Assembly: GCF_008831285.2 (NCBI RefSeq)
Contig: NC_045150.1
Coordinates: forward strand, 10,616,001 to 10,680,000
Direction: 5' to 3'
Length of the DNA: 64,000 nt
Origin: Nymphaea colorata
Lineage: Eukaryota > Streptophyta > Magnoliopsida > Nymphaeales > Nymphaeaceae
Shown here in pieces: positions 31,736 to 43,279 of this stretch. The notes beneath the pieces were generated by a model. That model was not told the DNA's origin, ran no database searches, and was given only the letters and a program-made list of their open reading frames with translations. Made by a program: the position numbers and the translations under genes. Numbering within the stretch: position 1 is the stretch's first letter; each line of letters starts with the position of its first letter.

Positions 31736-34680
31736 ACAATACATATTTCTCAACACAATATAGGGCCAGTGAAGAATTGAAACAGTAGACTGATGCTCAA
31801 GGAAGTAAAAGCGACGCGAATAAACGATCCGATCACCGCTGCCACCCAGTACGATCGACCAGAAGGCATGGAACTGAAAAGCTTGTTGATCAAATCATTC
31901 GTGACAGAAAGATGATTGATTTCATCTTAAGGCAATGGCCAGTCATTTGCCTGTCAAAAATTGATTTCATCTCCAAGATGTGGCTGATGAGATGGATGTG
32001 TATGTTCTTGTTGTTTAAGGGACTATAATGTTACCTACGATTACCTTAACACATTTAATATTCTTTCTATGTTTCTTCATGCATTTTTTGTCCCTTAGAT
32101 TGTGAAACAGATGCCGTTTGACATCAAGGACATTATAAGAGTATTCTAGGGCAAATACATATAACACTAGAACTAGTGTCCCATAATTAAGTCTCAATTT
32201 TTTTTTTGAAGCAGATTTTATAAAATACTTTCACAGCCAAACGACCCTATGTAGAGCACATGGCTGACTAGTTGCGTTTTGTGCAAAAGTTTGCTTCCAC
32301 AATGTTGTCCGCATCAGGTCCACACTTTTCCACTTTGATGTACCATCATCACTAAATATTTTAGATGATAATAATGTGGCGATTATGAAATCCAAATAAT
32401 TAAAGTTTTGTCAAAAACAGGTCTTATCAACAAGATAAAAAGTAAGACTTGGCTGATTTTCCGCACTTGGTTTTTTGTTTGGATTACAAAGATGATTTGG
32501 TATAGTAAATATATTGATATGATTAAAATATCTTGGGGGACAAAACGTAGTTTTATGGATCAGGTTTTCCAGGCTTCTCTCCAAAATGAGTTTTGTCAAA
32601 AATTGGGTTTGTGGGAAACCCCGTTTTAAGTTACCCAAACATGCAAAAAATTGTGTTTTGAAGGCAATTCTTTGCCTCCAAAATGTAAACTTAGGCCGTC
32701 ACTCAAATGGCCCCTAAAGTAATTATTTCTCTAGGTATCCTTTGATTGATGGCAAGATAAATTTTCACATGAATTTTGCAAAGTGGCCATTCTTCTCTAT
32801 TTTCATCACCAGCACATGTGCATATATATACATGCCCATGCCTCAAGACATTATTAGCCACCAACTTCGAGAAAGCGGCAAATTGGTCATGAATTGCACC
32901 AACTAGAACAAAACAAAAAAATTGTTTTTATTATAGTTAATTATATTCTGCATCAAGGATTGTTAAAGATGGTTAGATTTTGTGGTGTCCGATGCAAGTA
33001 AAAGATTAACAGAATTTACTCAAGAGAAGTACTTAGCGCAATTGAGCCGTAATTATGGTGGCTGATATCAAAAGGGTCATTGTTTTGAATTCTATGGTTG
33101 CTGTCATACATGGAATAGACATTATAAATGCATATAGATTCACATTTAAAGTTTGACTGCTACCTCCTCAACTGAACAACATGTAAGTGAGGATGATAGC
33201 TAAAATATACCAAAAGCAGAGAAAGTTAAGAACATGATGCCAGCCCATGAGGAAGACTGTAATTTTAAAATTGATAAATAACAGTGATTAGATCATAAAA
33301 CAAATACTGATCACCATATAACAACAAGCTAGAAGCCACTTTATGACACAATAAAATAATCTAAAAAACGTATACTATATAGGACACGCTTCCCCCACAA
33401 AAGAGTGGCTTGACTTGTGAGATGGGCACCTACTACTGTGATTGCCCTTCACGAGTTGCTCGGCCTCTACAGGCGTGCACTTTCACCGACGGTTGCCCAC
33501 CCACTGCTATGAGTTGCTCGGCAAAGACCAGGGAAGATTCCGGCTAGCCTGGCCTGGATTCTTTGGCTTTCCACAGGAAATATGGGGGAAGCCGCCGGAA
33601 AAGTCGCCCGAGTTTTGGCTTCGAAAGGGACCTCTTCCTCATGTCTGGTGTGCACTAGGTTGCTGCTTCCTCTCCTTCTTCGACTTTTCCATGACCAAAA
33701 ATTCGGTTGTACAAAACTGGCATATTTATTAAGGCCACCAAATTTTCTTCCTTTAGTTCCTTAGATAAGGCAAAATCAATGAACAGTCTTGTCTTATCTT
33801 ATCTACCAGCTTGATTGATTGCAAATGAACAGGAGAAAATTTCATGCGTACTTTAAAGGCTCCCTTCTTGCTTAGGCACTCCATCTTCAACTTTCTTTGC
33901 AAGTCAAAAAATAGTGGCCGTGACATCTTGGTACTCCCTTGCTTCTTCTTGGTTGTTTCCTCTTCATGTTTGCCTTCTAATGGTAGGGGCCACCAAATAC
34001 ACACAGTTAAAGAAAAGGCCGAAGCAGAATTACACTTAGTTTTTTGGAAGAAGATATTTCAGATATGATAAAAATGACTATTGCAAAGAAATGTCTGCAC
34101 AGACATTTCAATGGGATGGTGCCAACCGTGGAGTCTTTCTACGAACCTTATGGTCCCACGGATGCTAGAACTGTGATGTCATCTTCTTCCATGTCCCAAA
34201 GCAGTAGCGCTTTTCGTCACCCTTGACTCAGCGAATCTCTGCTACTTAAATACTTCGATTCCCACTCTTCCTTCTTCATCCTACATACACGGGCCACAGT
34301 TGAACAGGCCTATCTCTCCCTCGCTCACTCAATGGGTTGCTGGATTGTCAAGTTACCCTTACTATTGGCCGCCATGGCCATGTTTGTGATGAGCTACTCT
34401 GCTGCAGCAACAGCAACAGGGAAACCCATGGCATACGATCCCTTCCATGGCAGCAGCTGGAAAATTGGGAAGAAGGGTATCAGCACACGACAACATATTG
34501 GAATACACCTTGGGAAATACTTACAGAGGGATTTGGCAAGTTTGACGGGGCATGAATCTCCATGGGCTTCTAGCAAAAAGGTTGATCAGAGCCCGCAGCC
34601 GCCTATTCCCAACCACCAAATCCATGTTTTGGGCGTACCCCCACCTCCCCCTCCCCCTCCCTCATGTAGTAGAACTAATT
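31736..34680. repeat. Duplicated block, copy 2, right part
   Basis: It matches 1390-4432 in order and orientation, including the SABATH N-proximal piece, the AT-rich middle, the small ORF near 33753-34004 and the secreted-protein gene. Similarity ends within about 15 bases of the position where copy 1 is cut by element D. Confidence 0.9.
33753..34004 (-). other. Small ORF, twin of 3505-3720; function unknown
   Basis: An 83-codon frame with KLKMECLSKKGAFKVRMKF and VHLQSIKLVDKIRQ. It agrees with copy 1 except in the N-terminal quarter. There is no family match and no evidence of expression. Confidence 0.2.
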
Positions 34681-34847
34681 GCTTCCGAGCTCTTCTGTTC
34701 TTTTCCATTTTTCCCCTTTTTGGTCTTAAAATCGTCATGCAAGTTGTCAGTGAAGCGAATAAGCGATGTTCTGAATCGCATCTTGTTTGGTGCGTCGGTG
34801 GGGACACGTACAACGCTTTACTTCAGGAGAAAAAGCATCGCCATTAA
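34332..34847 (+). CDS. Small secreted proline-rich protein, open member with altered C-terminus
   Basis: ATG at 34332 opens MGCWIVKLPLLLAAMAMFVM, a clear signal peptide, then HGSSWKIGKK near residue 37, ESPWASSKK near residue 76 and a run of eight prolines near residue 104. In copy 1 the same gene stops right after the prolines (about residue 113). Here an indel in the CCT repeats moves the frame, the old TAG is skipped, and translation would continue about 58 residues into sequence that includes the edge of a copia LTR (34830 on). The added tail is basic and hydrophobic, unlike the family. The 5' flank has TTAAATAC about 85 bases upstream. A secreted peptide precursor is the likely role. No known peptide family fits. 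Confidence 0.55.
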   Translation: MGCWIVKLPLLLAAMAMFVMSYSAAATATGKPMAYDPFHGSSWKIGKKGISTRQHIGIHLGKYLQRDLASLTGHESPWASSKKVDQSPQPPIPNHQIHVLGVPPPPPPPPSCSRTNCFRALLFFSIFPLFGLKIVMQVVSEANKRCSESHLVWCVGGDTYNALLQEKKHRH

Positions 34848-35282
34848 TGCAAGTATACTTAAACTATTTATTCATCAAAATAAACATTACAGAAGGAGGC
34901 TCAAGAAAACTCACCTCGCCTCACGCAGTGAGTTAATACACCCAATACCCTTGCAGCAAACACTTGAAACTTCGACACTCGAGTTCACGAAGTGAACACA
35001 CGAGCTAACACTCACCAGCTCATAAAATGAGCACACACCCAACTCACAAAGTGGGCACCCAAGATCACTCAACATAATTTTTATACACACCCACAAAATG
35101 GCCCAACATCCCTATTTATAGGGAGAGGAGGTCGGTGGATGAAGCTTCCACCAATTTCTATTTTTTTCTTTATTATTATTATTTTTATCACGACTTAATC
35201 CACCGACCTTGCAAAAGAAAGAGGCTACGAGCCTCTTGAGTCATCTCGACTCTTCCAAGAGAGTTGGTGATGACTCTCTACA
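34830..35282 (-). repeat. 3' LTR of element G
   Basis: In element orientation it begins TGTAGAGAGTC beside the polypurine tract. It shares the CTCGAGTTCAC(A/G)AAGTGAA-type tract and a CCCTATAAATAGGG TATA box (near 35109-35122) with the array LTRs. The far end is not sharply defined because the flanking block sequence has diverged. Confidence 0.75.
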
Positions 35283-36045
35283 ATCTCCCCCTCATTACCG
35301 ACTCTCTACTCATAACTCTTAACATTCTTCTTAGCTTGATGAATGTTTGTACTGGTAAGCCTTTGGTGAAGATGTCAGCAACTTGCTCTTCTGAAGCAAT
35401 TGGCTGCAATTGAATCTCTCCTTTGAGTACCTTCTCTCGGATAAAATGATGTTCTACCTCTATGTGTTTCGTTCGAACATGGAAGACAGGATTCTCTGCA
35501 AGTCGGACTGCACTTTGATTATCGCAGTAGAGTCTCACTGCATAATCCACGTCTTGTTTAATGTCTTTCAGCAGTCGTATGAACCACACACATTCTTGTG
35601 CTGCTTGAGATGCTGCTCTATACTCTGCTTCTGTTGTAGACAGTGAAACTTTCGGTTGTCTCTTACTGCACCATGAAATTGCACCACTACCAAGACTAAA
35701 CGTGTATCCAGTGGTTGATCTTCGAGTTGATAAGTCTCCAGCATAATCCGCATGACAATGACCAACAACTTGACAAGTTGGCCCCTTTTCATAAAGTATA
35801 CCAAGGTCAAGAGTTCCTTTGATATACCTTAATATTCTTTTTAGTGCTTCTAAATGTGGCTTCCTTGGAGTTTGCATAAACCTGCTTACTACATCAACTG
35901 CATAGGCAATGTCTGGTCTTGACAGTGTTAAGTAGATTAGGCTTCCAATCAGTTGTCGATACATAGTAACATCATCCAGCTTGTCCTGACAAGTGCTGAC
36001 CATACCAAAATTGCAATTGTATGCCATTAGTGCTGACTCTGACAA
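35283..36045 (-). pseudogene. RNase H and RT C-terminus, element G
   Basis: A 255-codon frame contains [62 protein letters not shown] and [13 protein letters not shown], the full RNase H end of copia Pol. It is intact here, unlike in the array units. Its N-terminal residues (36045-35988) come from the inserted repeat segment. The remaining RT sequence resumes at 36664. Confidence 0.85.
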
Positions 36046-36663
36046 AAAGCTTCAAAAGAAGGCTTTGCTGACTTTGCTCTGGCCTTATCTGACTTATCTG
36101 ACCTTCAGAAGCTTCAACAATTCAATTTTCCTTCAAGATCAGATTGAAAGGAGTGCTGATTCAGACTCACTCTGATAGACTATCAAACAAGAAGGGAACT
36201 CATATTGATGGACAATTGTCATTGATCTTCATTCTTTTCACTAATGGCATACAATTTGTTGTATGGAAAATGGCATACAATTGCCATTGGGAGCACTAAT
36301 GGCATTGTTTTGGTATGGTGAGTACTCATGTTGGTATAGTGAGTACTAATGGCATTTGTTTGTACAGAGAGTACTAATGGCATACAATTGCAATTAGTCT
36401 TCATCTTTTTAGTATGGTGAGTACTGATGACATACAAATGAGTCTTGACCTTTCCTTCCATATGAGTCTTGACCTTTTAATCAAGTCCTCACCTTTCTTG
36501 GTATGGTGAGTACTCATTGTTGATGGTCAGTTTGAATGGCATATAATGACAATTCCTCAGGAATTCTCATTAGTCCTGACCTTTCCAGAGAGTCCTGACC
36601 TTTCAAGAACCTTTCCATTTGTGTGAACACTAATGGCATACAACAAATTGTATGCCATTCTTA
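35987..36663. repeat. Insertion of AATGGCATACAA-type repeats inside element G
   Basis: Element A lacks these roughly 675 bases between AACTTGT and ATCNNTC in the RT gene. The insert consists of irregular copies of AATGGCATACAATTG, TATGGTGAGTACT and GTCCTGACCTTTC. Its ends carry TTGTATGCCATTAGTG and CACTAATGGCATACAA, which are inverted copies. A CTTGT/CTTAT pair at the edges may be a 5-base target duplication. No protein is encoded and I do not recognise the element class. Confidence 0.7.
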
Positions 36664-36921
36664 TCATCAATTCTAAGTTTTGCATTTACCTCAATTGGTG
36701 TTGAGATAGGTTTGCAACTGAGCATACCATACTTAACGTAGTAAGTCATGAGCATACTTCTTTTGACTTAAAAATAATCCTTGAGCTTCGTAATCAATTT
36801 CCAATCCAAGGAAGTGTCGCAACTCCCCCAGCTCTTTCATTTCAAATCTCACCGTGAGATGTTCACGAATGAGATTAATTTCTTCATTGTCATTTTCAGT
36901 AATAATTAAATCATCAACATG

Positions 36922-38795
36922 AAGATTGTTTTAGCACAATTATTGGCTCAGGATAAGGGCATCTGGTCTCTCTAGTAGATTTATTCACCAACCAAGCACC
37001 TTGCACTCGAAGTGGTCAACAGCTTGGGTAAGGGCATATAGAACAATTTTTTCTCCTCAAATTAGATATTCCGAAAGCTTATGGCAAAGTGAGATGGTCT
37101 TTCCTGCACTTTGGTCTTTCTTTTTTGGGATCTGTGAAGATTGGGTGAGGAAAATTATTACTTATGCTTGTACTGTTTCCATAGTTGTCACCTTTAAGAA
37201 GGGAGGGAACCACTTTTTGTTGCCATGGAGGCCGATGACAAGTGCACCTCTCTCTCCGCTTTTGTTTACTATCATTGTGTTGTGGAAGTTTTATCTGAAA
37301 ACCTCCAATGGCAAGTTTTACAGGGCATGAAGCCCCTAAAATGACTTTTTCAATTTAATTCTTACCTGGGGCGCTTCTTCTCTGCAAATGACGTCCTTTT
37401 ATTTTTTTGGGCTGTTGTGAAAATCCACTTCTTGTCTAAACCAAGTTTTACCTGATTTCACTTCCAAAGCGGGTTTGACTATAAATTCATTTCATTTTTT
37501 TATTCATTTTAATGTTCTTGACAACACAATGGTCATTGCAAACCAATTTCATTGATAGTTGTCTAAACTTCCCCTAACTTATTTGGGTTCCATTATTTGT
37601 TGCTACTCTCACCCCTGACTTATGTGAGAAGATTTGTAGATGGGTGGACCATCCACTTAGTTATATGAGAAGCATGTTCTGCAGCAAGTGGTGGGTTATT
37701 GGCTCAGAGCATTTAGACTTCCACTTATTGTACTGAACTTTGTAGAGAAGAACTTGTCATTTTATTTGGGGGGATTCTCATCATACTAGGAAACATCACT
37801 TACTTAGTTGGAAGTCTGCTTGCTCTGATACAAGAAGGTGGTCTTGGCCTTCTTGACGTCACCAACTCCTTAAGTGCTATTTTGATCAGACACCTATACT
37901 TGAATGGGAGCTTGTGAACACTGTAAAGTAATGCTTATTTCTCTTCGATATGGAAAAGCTACCTTTTGGGGATGAGAAGAAGTTTGTTACTTAATTTAGC
38001 GGTGTTTGGGTTATAGTAAAGGTGAAAATTTGGTGTGAGGACTGGGGTGCTCATAATTTCATTAACTTGAGATGAAATGGACATGAAATAAAAAACAGAA
38101 GACCCTAGATACAAGGGCAAAGCCAGCAACTTTTTTTAGGAACGGTAGAATAGTATTTGCAAAAAATATACAAGTACTGAACAATATTTTTCAAAATTTT
38201 TACATAGCCCAAATTAATATTTTTTAAAAATATAAGTATCATATTTTTTCCAAAATATGAGGGGGGAGGGGTCATGGCTAGAAGTGCATAACTCTATTCA
38301 AGAAGCTATCTCATGGTGGTTCAAATGGTTTTTCAAATAAATGGGTTACAATACGCTGTGTTTATGCTTACATGTACTCTTTTGGAACATAAGGAAGAAA
38401 AGAAATTCTATTATGCATCATGCCAATTTGATTCTGAGTGGTCTCGAATGGAGAGTCTGCAATGATTTAAAGGATATGATAGCTGGTATAAAGTGCAAAC
38501 ATCAAGAGGTGATCCTTCCTCCTTACTACATGGTTTTCCATTCGATCTGTATGTGGTGAAATGGTGTGCAGAAAATGACTATTTGTAGCTGATGTATTTG
38601 CTGTCAACAATCGATTGCAATGAGGCTGTAATCCTTTTGTACAGTGAGGTTCATTTTATGCCTATCTTCTTTTTGGTTAGTTGTAGTTTCTATCTTTGTA
38701 TTTGAGATTTATGTCTCTCTTCTTTTTTGGTTTGTTCTAGCTCAGGTATCTTGTATTTTGTTATCTGTTATATTGTTAATAAAAATGTTTGGGAC
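36922..38795 (+). mobile_element. L1-type LINE relic, reverse transcriptase part
   Basis: Pieces in changing frames match a plant L1 reverse transcriptase: FFLLKLDIPKAYGKVRWSFL near 37030-37095, VTFKKGG then a degraded 'RGLRQGDPLSPLLF' (LSPLLFTIIVL intact near 37250), and a C-terminal zinc-region remnant near 37800-37860. The 3' end, with TTGTTAATAAAAATG near 38770, is like the end of plant LINEs, though no poly(A) remains. The endonuclease is absent. A short MITE-like insertion (about 38109-38278) interrupts it. Confidence 0.68.
38109..38278. mobile_element. MITE-like insertion in the LINE relic
   Basis: The ends, CAAGGGCAAAGCCAGCAA and the GGGGGAGGGGTCATGGCTAG stretch, fit loosely to the plant 'CAGGGGCGGAGCCAG' type of non-autonomous element. 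The interior is AT-rich. No target duplication is clear. Confidence 0.35.
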
Positions 38796-38799
38796 GCCT

Positions 38800-40440
38800 A
38801 AACTCATAGCAAGGACGTTGCATTGCCAAGTAGGGCTGAACATGCGTCGAACCCAAGCTTGTCCCTCTTGAGCTCGACTTGATTATACGACATCAAGCTC
38901 GAGCTCAACTCCCTTAACTTGCTTAACTCATTTATGGCCTAACTTGTTTTTTAAAACATGTTCACGTCAACTCCCCCCCACCCTTTTCTCCCTCTTTCTC
39001 TTCACAAGGACAAATTGTCAACGCAACAAATTGAAGAGAACATGTGGTGCCATTTGTAACTTTCTAAAAGCAATTCCATTCTCTCCCCAACCTTGCGTGG
39101 TGTATGGCTGGCGAAAGAATGATACCCCATCAGATCAGATTCGAACCGAATGTATGGCATTACCCTATTCTATACATCAGAAGTTCACATATTTAGATTT
39201 GATTTAAGATTTGAATATTAATGAAAGAAATGTTTGTGTAAATTAAATTTTTAAATTTATAGTCCAGATCCGATCTGATATCTAATTTTCATTTTAACAT
39301 GATCCAAGTCTGAATCCATCCTTTAATTATGCAATCAAATTCGGACCATATTTTGACATGTGAAGGACTGGCCATCTTTCAAATTGTTTGTATATTAAAT
39401 ATACAAGGATATTTGTTTGAAATTGAACCTAAACACTTTTATTTTCCTTTCTAATTTAATCAGATATTAGATACATCGACATCCTAAGCTATGCCTTAAA
39501 TAAAGATACTTTGTCCTCAGAAAAGAAATAATGGAGAAGAGATTCATTGTCATTAAATACTCTTAGGGGTTGTTTAACAACATGCATGAACATTATTATG
39601 TGAGTGTTCGATGAAGGATAACACATAAATTTTAGTACTGTTTCATGAGGCCCTAATCTTTAGAGTGGATCCATTAGACACTCATATAATATCCCTGCAA
39701 ACAAATGATACCTTGACGATGCACACTAAATTATTGTAAGATCCAGAAATATTAAGCAAAATTAACTCTTTTGGAGGCTTGGATTTTTATCAGCTCATGA
39801 TTAATATAGTTGGATGAAATGTCGGTTAGGGTTGTATCTTTACGTTCTCTGATGATTTTCTAAAAAAACATTCGTGGGTAGTAAACAACATTTATGGTTG
39901 TGGAAACCATCTTGTGAGGGTTCAGTTTATATTTTTTTAAATACTGCTATTGCAAAGAACATACTTACATGGAATCAAATCAATCAAGCTGGTCAATATA
40001 GTAAAATTGGCTATTTTAACAATTCAATTGATTCAACTGTGAATCGGCAAAACACTATATAAAATTTACCTTTCTTAAAAATGATAATACCAAAAACATA
40101 TATGAACAATTAAACGTGAGTTCGCGACACTTAAGCTGAAAGGTATGAGTGGCCCTTGGGTCTTTTCTAGGTTGTGTGGTTGTTAACCTCCTGCTCAGCC
40201 AAAAATTTGGCTTAACAGCGATTCGGGTTGGATAGGTTAACTTCTGTTTGATTCCAATAATTTTGCTTTAAAGGCATTGATCCAAAGATATACATGAAAA
40301 AAGCTATGAACTTCCAATAGAATCCTGCTAGGGAGAAGGCCTGGAAGTGTACAAGAAGAATAGCAACAAAAATTTACACACACTTTAGAGGGTGTTTGAT
40401 AATATGAACATTGTGTTCTTTGGAACCCAAACTTTCCTGT
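38800..40440. other. No gene seen; possible MITE at 38831-39486
   Basis: TAGGGCTGAACATGCGTCG at 38831 and the complement of TAGGATGTCGATG ending at 39486 may be the ends of a degraded hAT-type element. The flanks do not form a good 8-base duplication. The remainder to 40440 is AT-rich without coding signal. Confidence 0.35.
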
Positions 40441-40472
40441 TAGAATGAGATGTCAAAAACAGAAGAGATTTC

Positions 40473-41870
40473 TCAAAAGAAAACTCCAAAAGAAGAAGAA
40501 GTCAAACAATTATTATTCATAATTGAATTCGGATATGGAACAGTTTTGTAACTTGGTCCGATGGATACCAGATTCCAATGGATCTGAATCCCAGCAGCAT
40601 GCAAAAGTAACCCAGCACACTTCTTTACTATTCTCTCTCCAACAAATTTGACCTTATGCGTCACCAAATCTTCTTCTGTTTGGCCTTCTCTTAAAACCTC
40701 CTTCACAAACAAGTACCAACTTTGGTGGAAACTATATTCTTGTAATTCATGCATATAAAAAGCACCCATCCCCTCCGACACATATTTCTTTCTACTGGTA
40801 ATCAAAATTTTGCTCCCGATTGCACCCGCCATCAATATTGCCCCTATCTCTTCCTCCCACCATTTTACTTCCCATACATAATCTAGGACCAACAAAATTT
40901 TTTCCTTAGAGAGCTTGTTCAGTAATTGTGTGCATAAGTCAGTCAAGGAACAATCAGTGTTTTGTCCAGAACTCTTGCACATCCCTTAGTATCTGCCGCA
41001 CCAAATCCTTATGGTTTGGCCTTTCCGAACACAAACCCACCACCTGCGTTCCACGAACTTTGTTCAACTTCATTAAATACCATGTTTGCAAGAGTCATTT
41101 TATCGATCCCTCCCTTTCCAACAATGGAGATAATAGAAACAGCACCCTTCTCAGTCTTACTACAAAAGTCATTCGACAAGAGCATTTGTACTAACGCCTT
41201 TTTATCATTCTCCCTGCCTATGGGCAGTTGTATACCTATGTGATGCGTTGCCTCTTTGGGGTTGACATGTTCACATTAAACAGGGTCCTTACCACCCCCT
41301 TTTGGTGTTGTTTTGAGCCTATCCACCATATCCCAATCTTTCTTTATTTCATCAAGTCTTTCATTGATTTTCTTGATTTTGTTACCAAGTTTGTAACAAA
41401 AAGAAACATTCTCTTAATTGGAAGAGAGTGCTGCAGTCAAAGACCACTTCCGTACCTGATCCCTCTTGCTGGCCTCAATTTTGCTTCGATATCCTTCGAT
41501 GATGTCCTCAGCATCATAAAGAAGATCCTTGAGCTCAAACTCTAGTTCTGTGTCGCACTCCTTGCTGAAAAAGGACTCGATCAGCATCTTTGATGGCCTT
41601 TTGGAAGATTTTCAGGATCCTTTGGAGCTTCTTCAGATCATCTTTGGCATTCAAGATGTAGTCTTTCGTCTCTTTCAACAAATTGGTTGCAGTAGAAATG
41701 GCTGTTTGCACAAGAGCATCTGTAACTGCCCCCAACTCCGGCAACCCAACTCCCAGTTTCTCGGTTGATTGAAGGGCAGAGGAAGTGAAGCAAATTTCAG
41801 AAGGATGCGAAGAAAATAGGCAAAAAACTTCACATAAATTTCAAATTGAGCAGGTGTGTCCATTTGATCA
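40473..41870 (-). pseudogene. CC-NB-ARC resistance protein relic
   Basis: These proteins are intracellular immune receptors. Reading leftwards: an Rx-type coiled-coil domain (41744-41450, with AKDDLKKLQRILKIFQKAI and LKDLLYDAED), then the NB-ARC domain. The P-loop near 41121-41088 reads GKGGIDKMTLA, where GMGGIGKTTLA is normal, so the key Gly and Thr are lost. Kinase 2 near 40900-40868 reads LLVLDYVWE instead of LDDVWE. RNBS-B is GSKILITSR, and the GLPL region reads KCAGLLL. At least two frameshifts and one stop separate the parts, and no LRR follows. Confidence 0.85.
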
Positions 41871-41879
41871 CCACCACCA

Positions 41880-42885
41880 CCACATTATCCTCTCGCGAGT
41901 GGTAGAGTGCTGAAGTAATCAAGTAACGGAAGAAATTCGGCCCTTCACTGCTCAAGAAATTCCGCCCTCAATTCTGTCAGTTGTTACTCATTGGCTTCAG
42001 TCCTTTCACGCTGTTTCGTCAATTCCTTACACTGAATTCTTCTTCTCTTCCAGACTAGCTACGTTCATGCTGCTTCTTTTCTCTCTCCAATTCATTATAT
42101 TTTCTTCATTCACATTAACTTTAATTCCCATCAATCGTGGCGTGATCTGATATAATACTAGAATACTTGAGAAAAATACTCATCGGCACATTTTTTATAG
42201 GCTGTGTTAAAGAAGAAATTCAATTTCTTAATTTACTTGCTCCTAAATCTTAATTTACTTGCTCTTAATTTCATTGATTTTATAACGTAAAAATAATTTA
42301 CATAATGATCTGCAATCCAAATTTATTTAGCATAAAGTTCATATTGGACTAGGTTGCAAAAATACATATTGAATCCAACAGCCATATCTTAACCTTTCTC
42401 ATAATGTTAAGATTCGCATAAAGTAATATGAGAGAGAGAGAGAGAGAGACCAGAAGATGATGGTTGAACCAAGTGGAAATTATATACATCTAAGTGCAAT
42501 GTTCAAAACATTTTTTTCTATAACAAGCTAACCTTTTAGATGTTATCTTAAGAGTATTTTAGTAGTTAATAGTTGAGATCGTAAGTCTGAAGCCTTTGTA
42601 CCCCATCCCTAATGTCATTAATACACACATACACACCATACCACATGGCTAAGGGATAAAGCCATACCTCTCAAATTTATATTAAAAGTTATTTTAAAAA
42701 AAATGTGAACCTCCTAATATGTATATAGTTAATACTACATTTATAAAAATCATGTTTCGGTTCAAGTTATTTTCATGAAAAAATTGTTCTTTTCTACAAT
42801 GTTCAAAATTTTGATGTTAAAAGTGCCATTCATTTTTAGATTGTTAAAAACATTATTGACATCCAAAATATGATTAACTTAATAT
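41880..42885. other. No gene seen; includes a (GA)n tract
   Basis: A GA microsatellite lies at 42431-42449. The rest is AT-rich. Confidence 0.5.
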
Positions 42886-42889
42886 ATAA

Positions 42890-42932
<43 letters not shown>
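42886..42932. repeat. (AT)n then (GT)n microsatellite
   Basis: Ten or so AT units run into about thirteen GT units. Confidence 0.95.
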
Positions 42933-42933
<1 letters not shown>

Positions 42934-43096
42934 TGTTTGTTTCTTACCAAATTTAAAATCGTGTCTATAAGTTTAGATTGCATAGAAACTGGTTTGGTGG
43001 CCTCCAGCAGAATAGAAATTGATCATTTTCATGACGGTGGTTGGGAGAACAATATAGATAAAAAAGTGACAAGGCACTTTTGTCATCTATTATTAG

Positions 43097-43204
<108 letters not shown>

Positions 43205-43279
43205 AAGACCCAGCCATCCACCTAGGGGCCAACATTCTTGTTTTTGAATAAAAAGAGAAACACTAGATGCATGCTGGAC

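Larger units (their letters stand above)
23240..31912 (-). pseudogene. SABATH methyltransferase relic, copy 2, split by the copia array
   Basis: The C-proximal piece (23560-23260) encodes SQLHNKAPGG, AKKGRVHFYGSG and EELVTGGLLILQFL. The N-proximal piece lies across the retrotransposon array at about 31912-31750 and matches 1560-1413. Both are on the minus strand. The array entered the non-coding stretch between the pieces (between 23870 and 31736). The reading frame was already broken in the shared ancestor, because copy 1 has the same gap. The methyltransferase is not functional. Confidence 0.8.
34830..36921 (-). mobile_element. Partial copia element G
   Basis: It belongs to the same family as the 23871-31735 array. 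One LTR (about 34830-35282, start uncertain), a polypurine tract (35283-35293), RNase H and the C-terminal half of reverse transcriptase are present. The element ends abruptly at the active-site region (near 36921, complement of HVDDLII), where LINE sequence begins. The rest is absent. Confidence 0.85.

Noticed and set aside
34586-34813. Minus-strand frame with a glycine run opposite the secreted gene
   Set aside because: It is the antisense shadow of the proline codons of the 34332 gene.
34586-35282. Assignment of the left border of the element G LTR to about 34768 (TGTTCTGAATC)
   Set aside because: It begins with TG, but similarity to the array LTRs starts only near 34830 and no target duplication supports it, so the border is left open.
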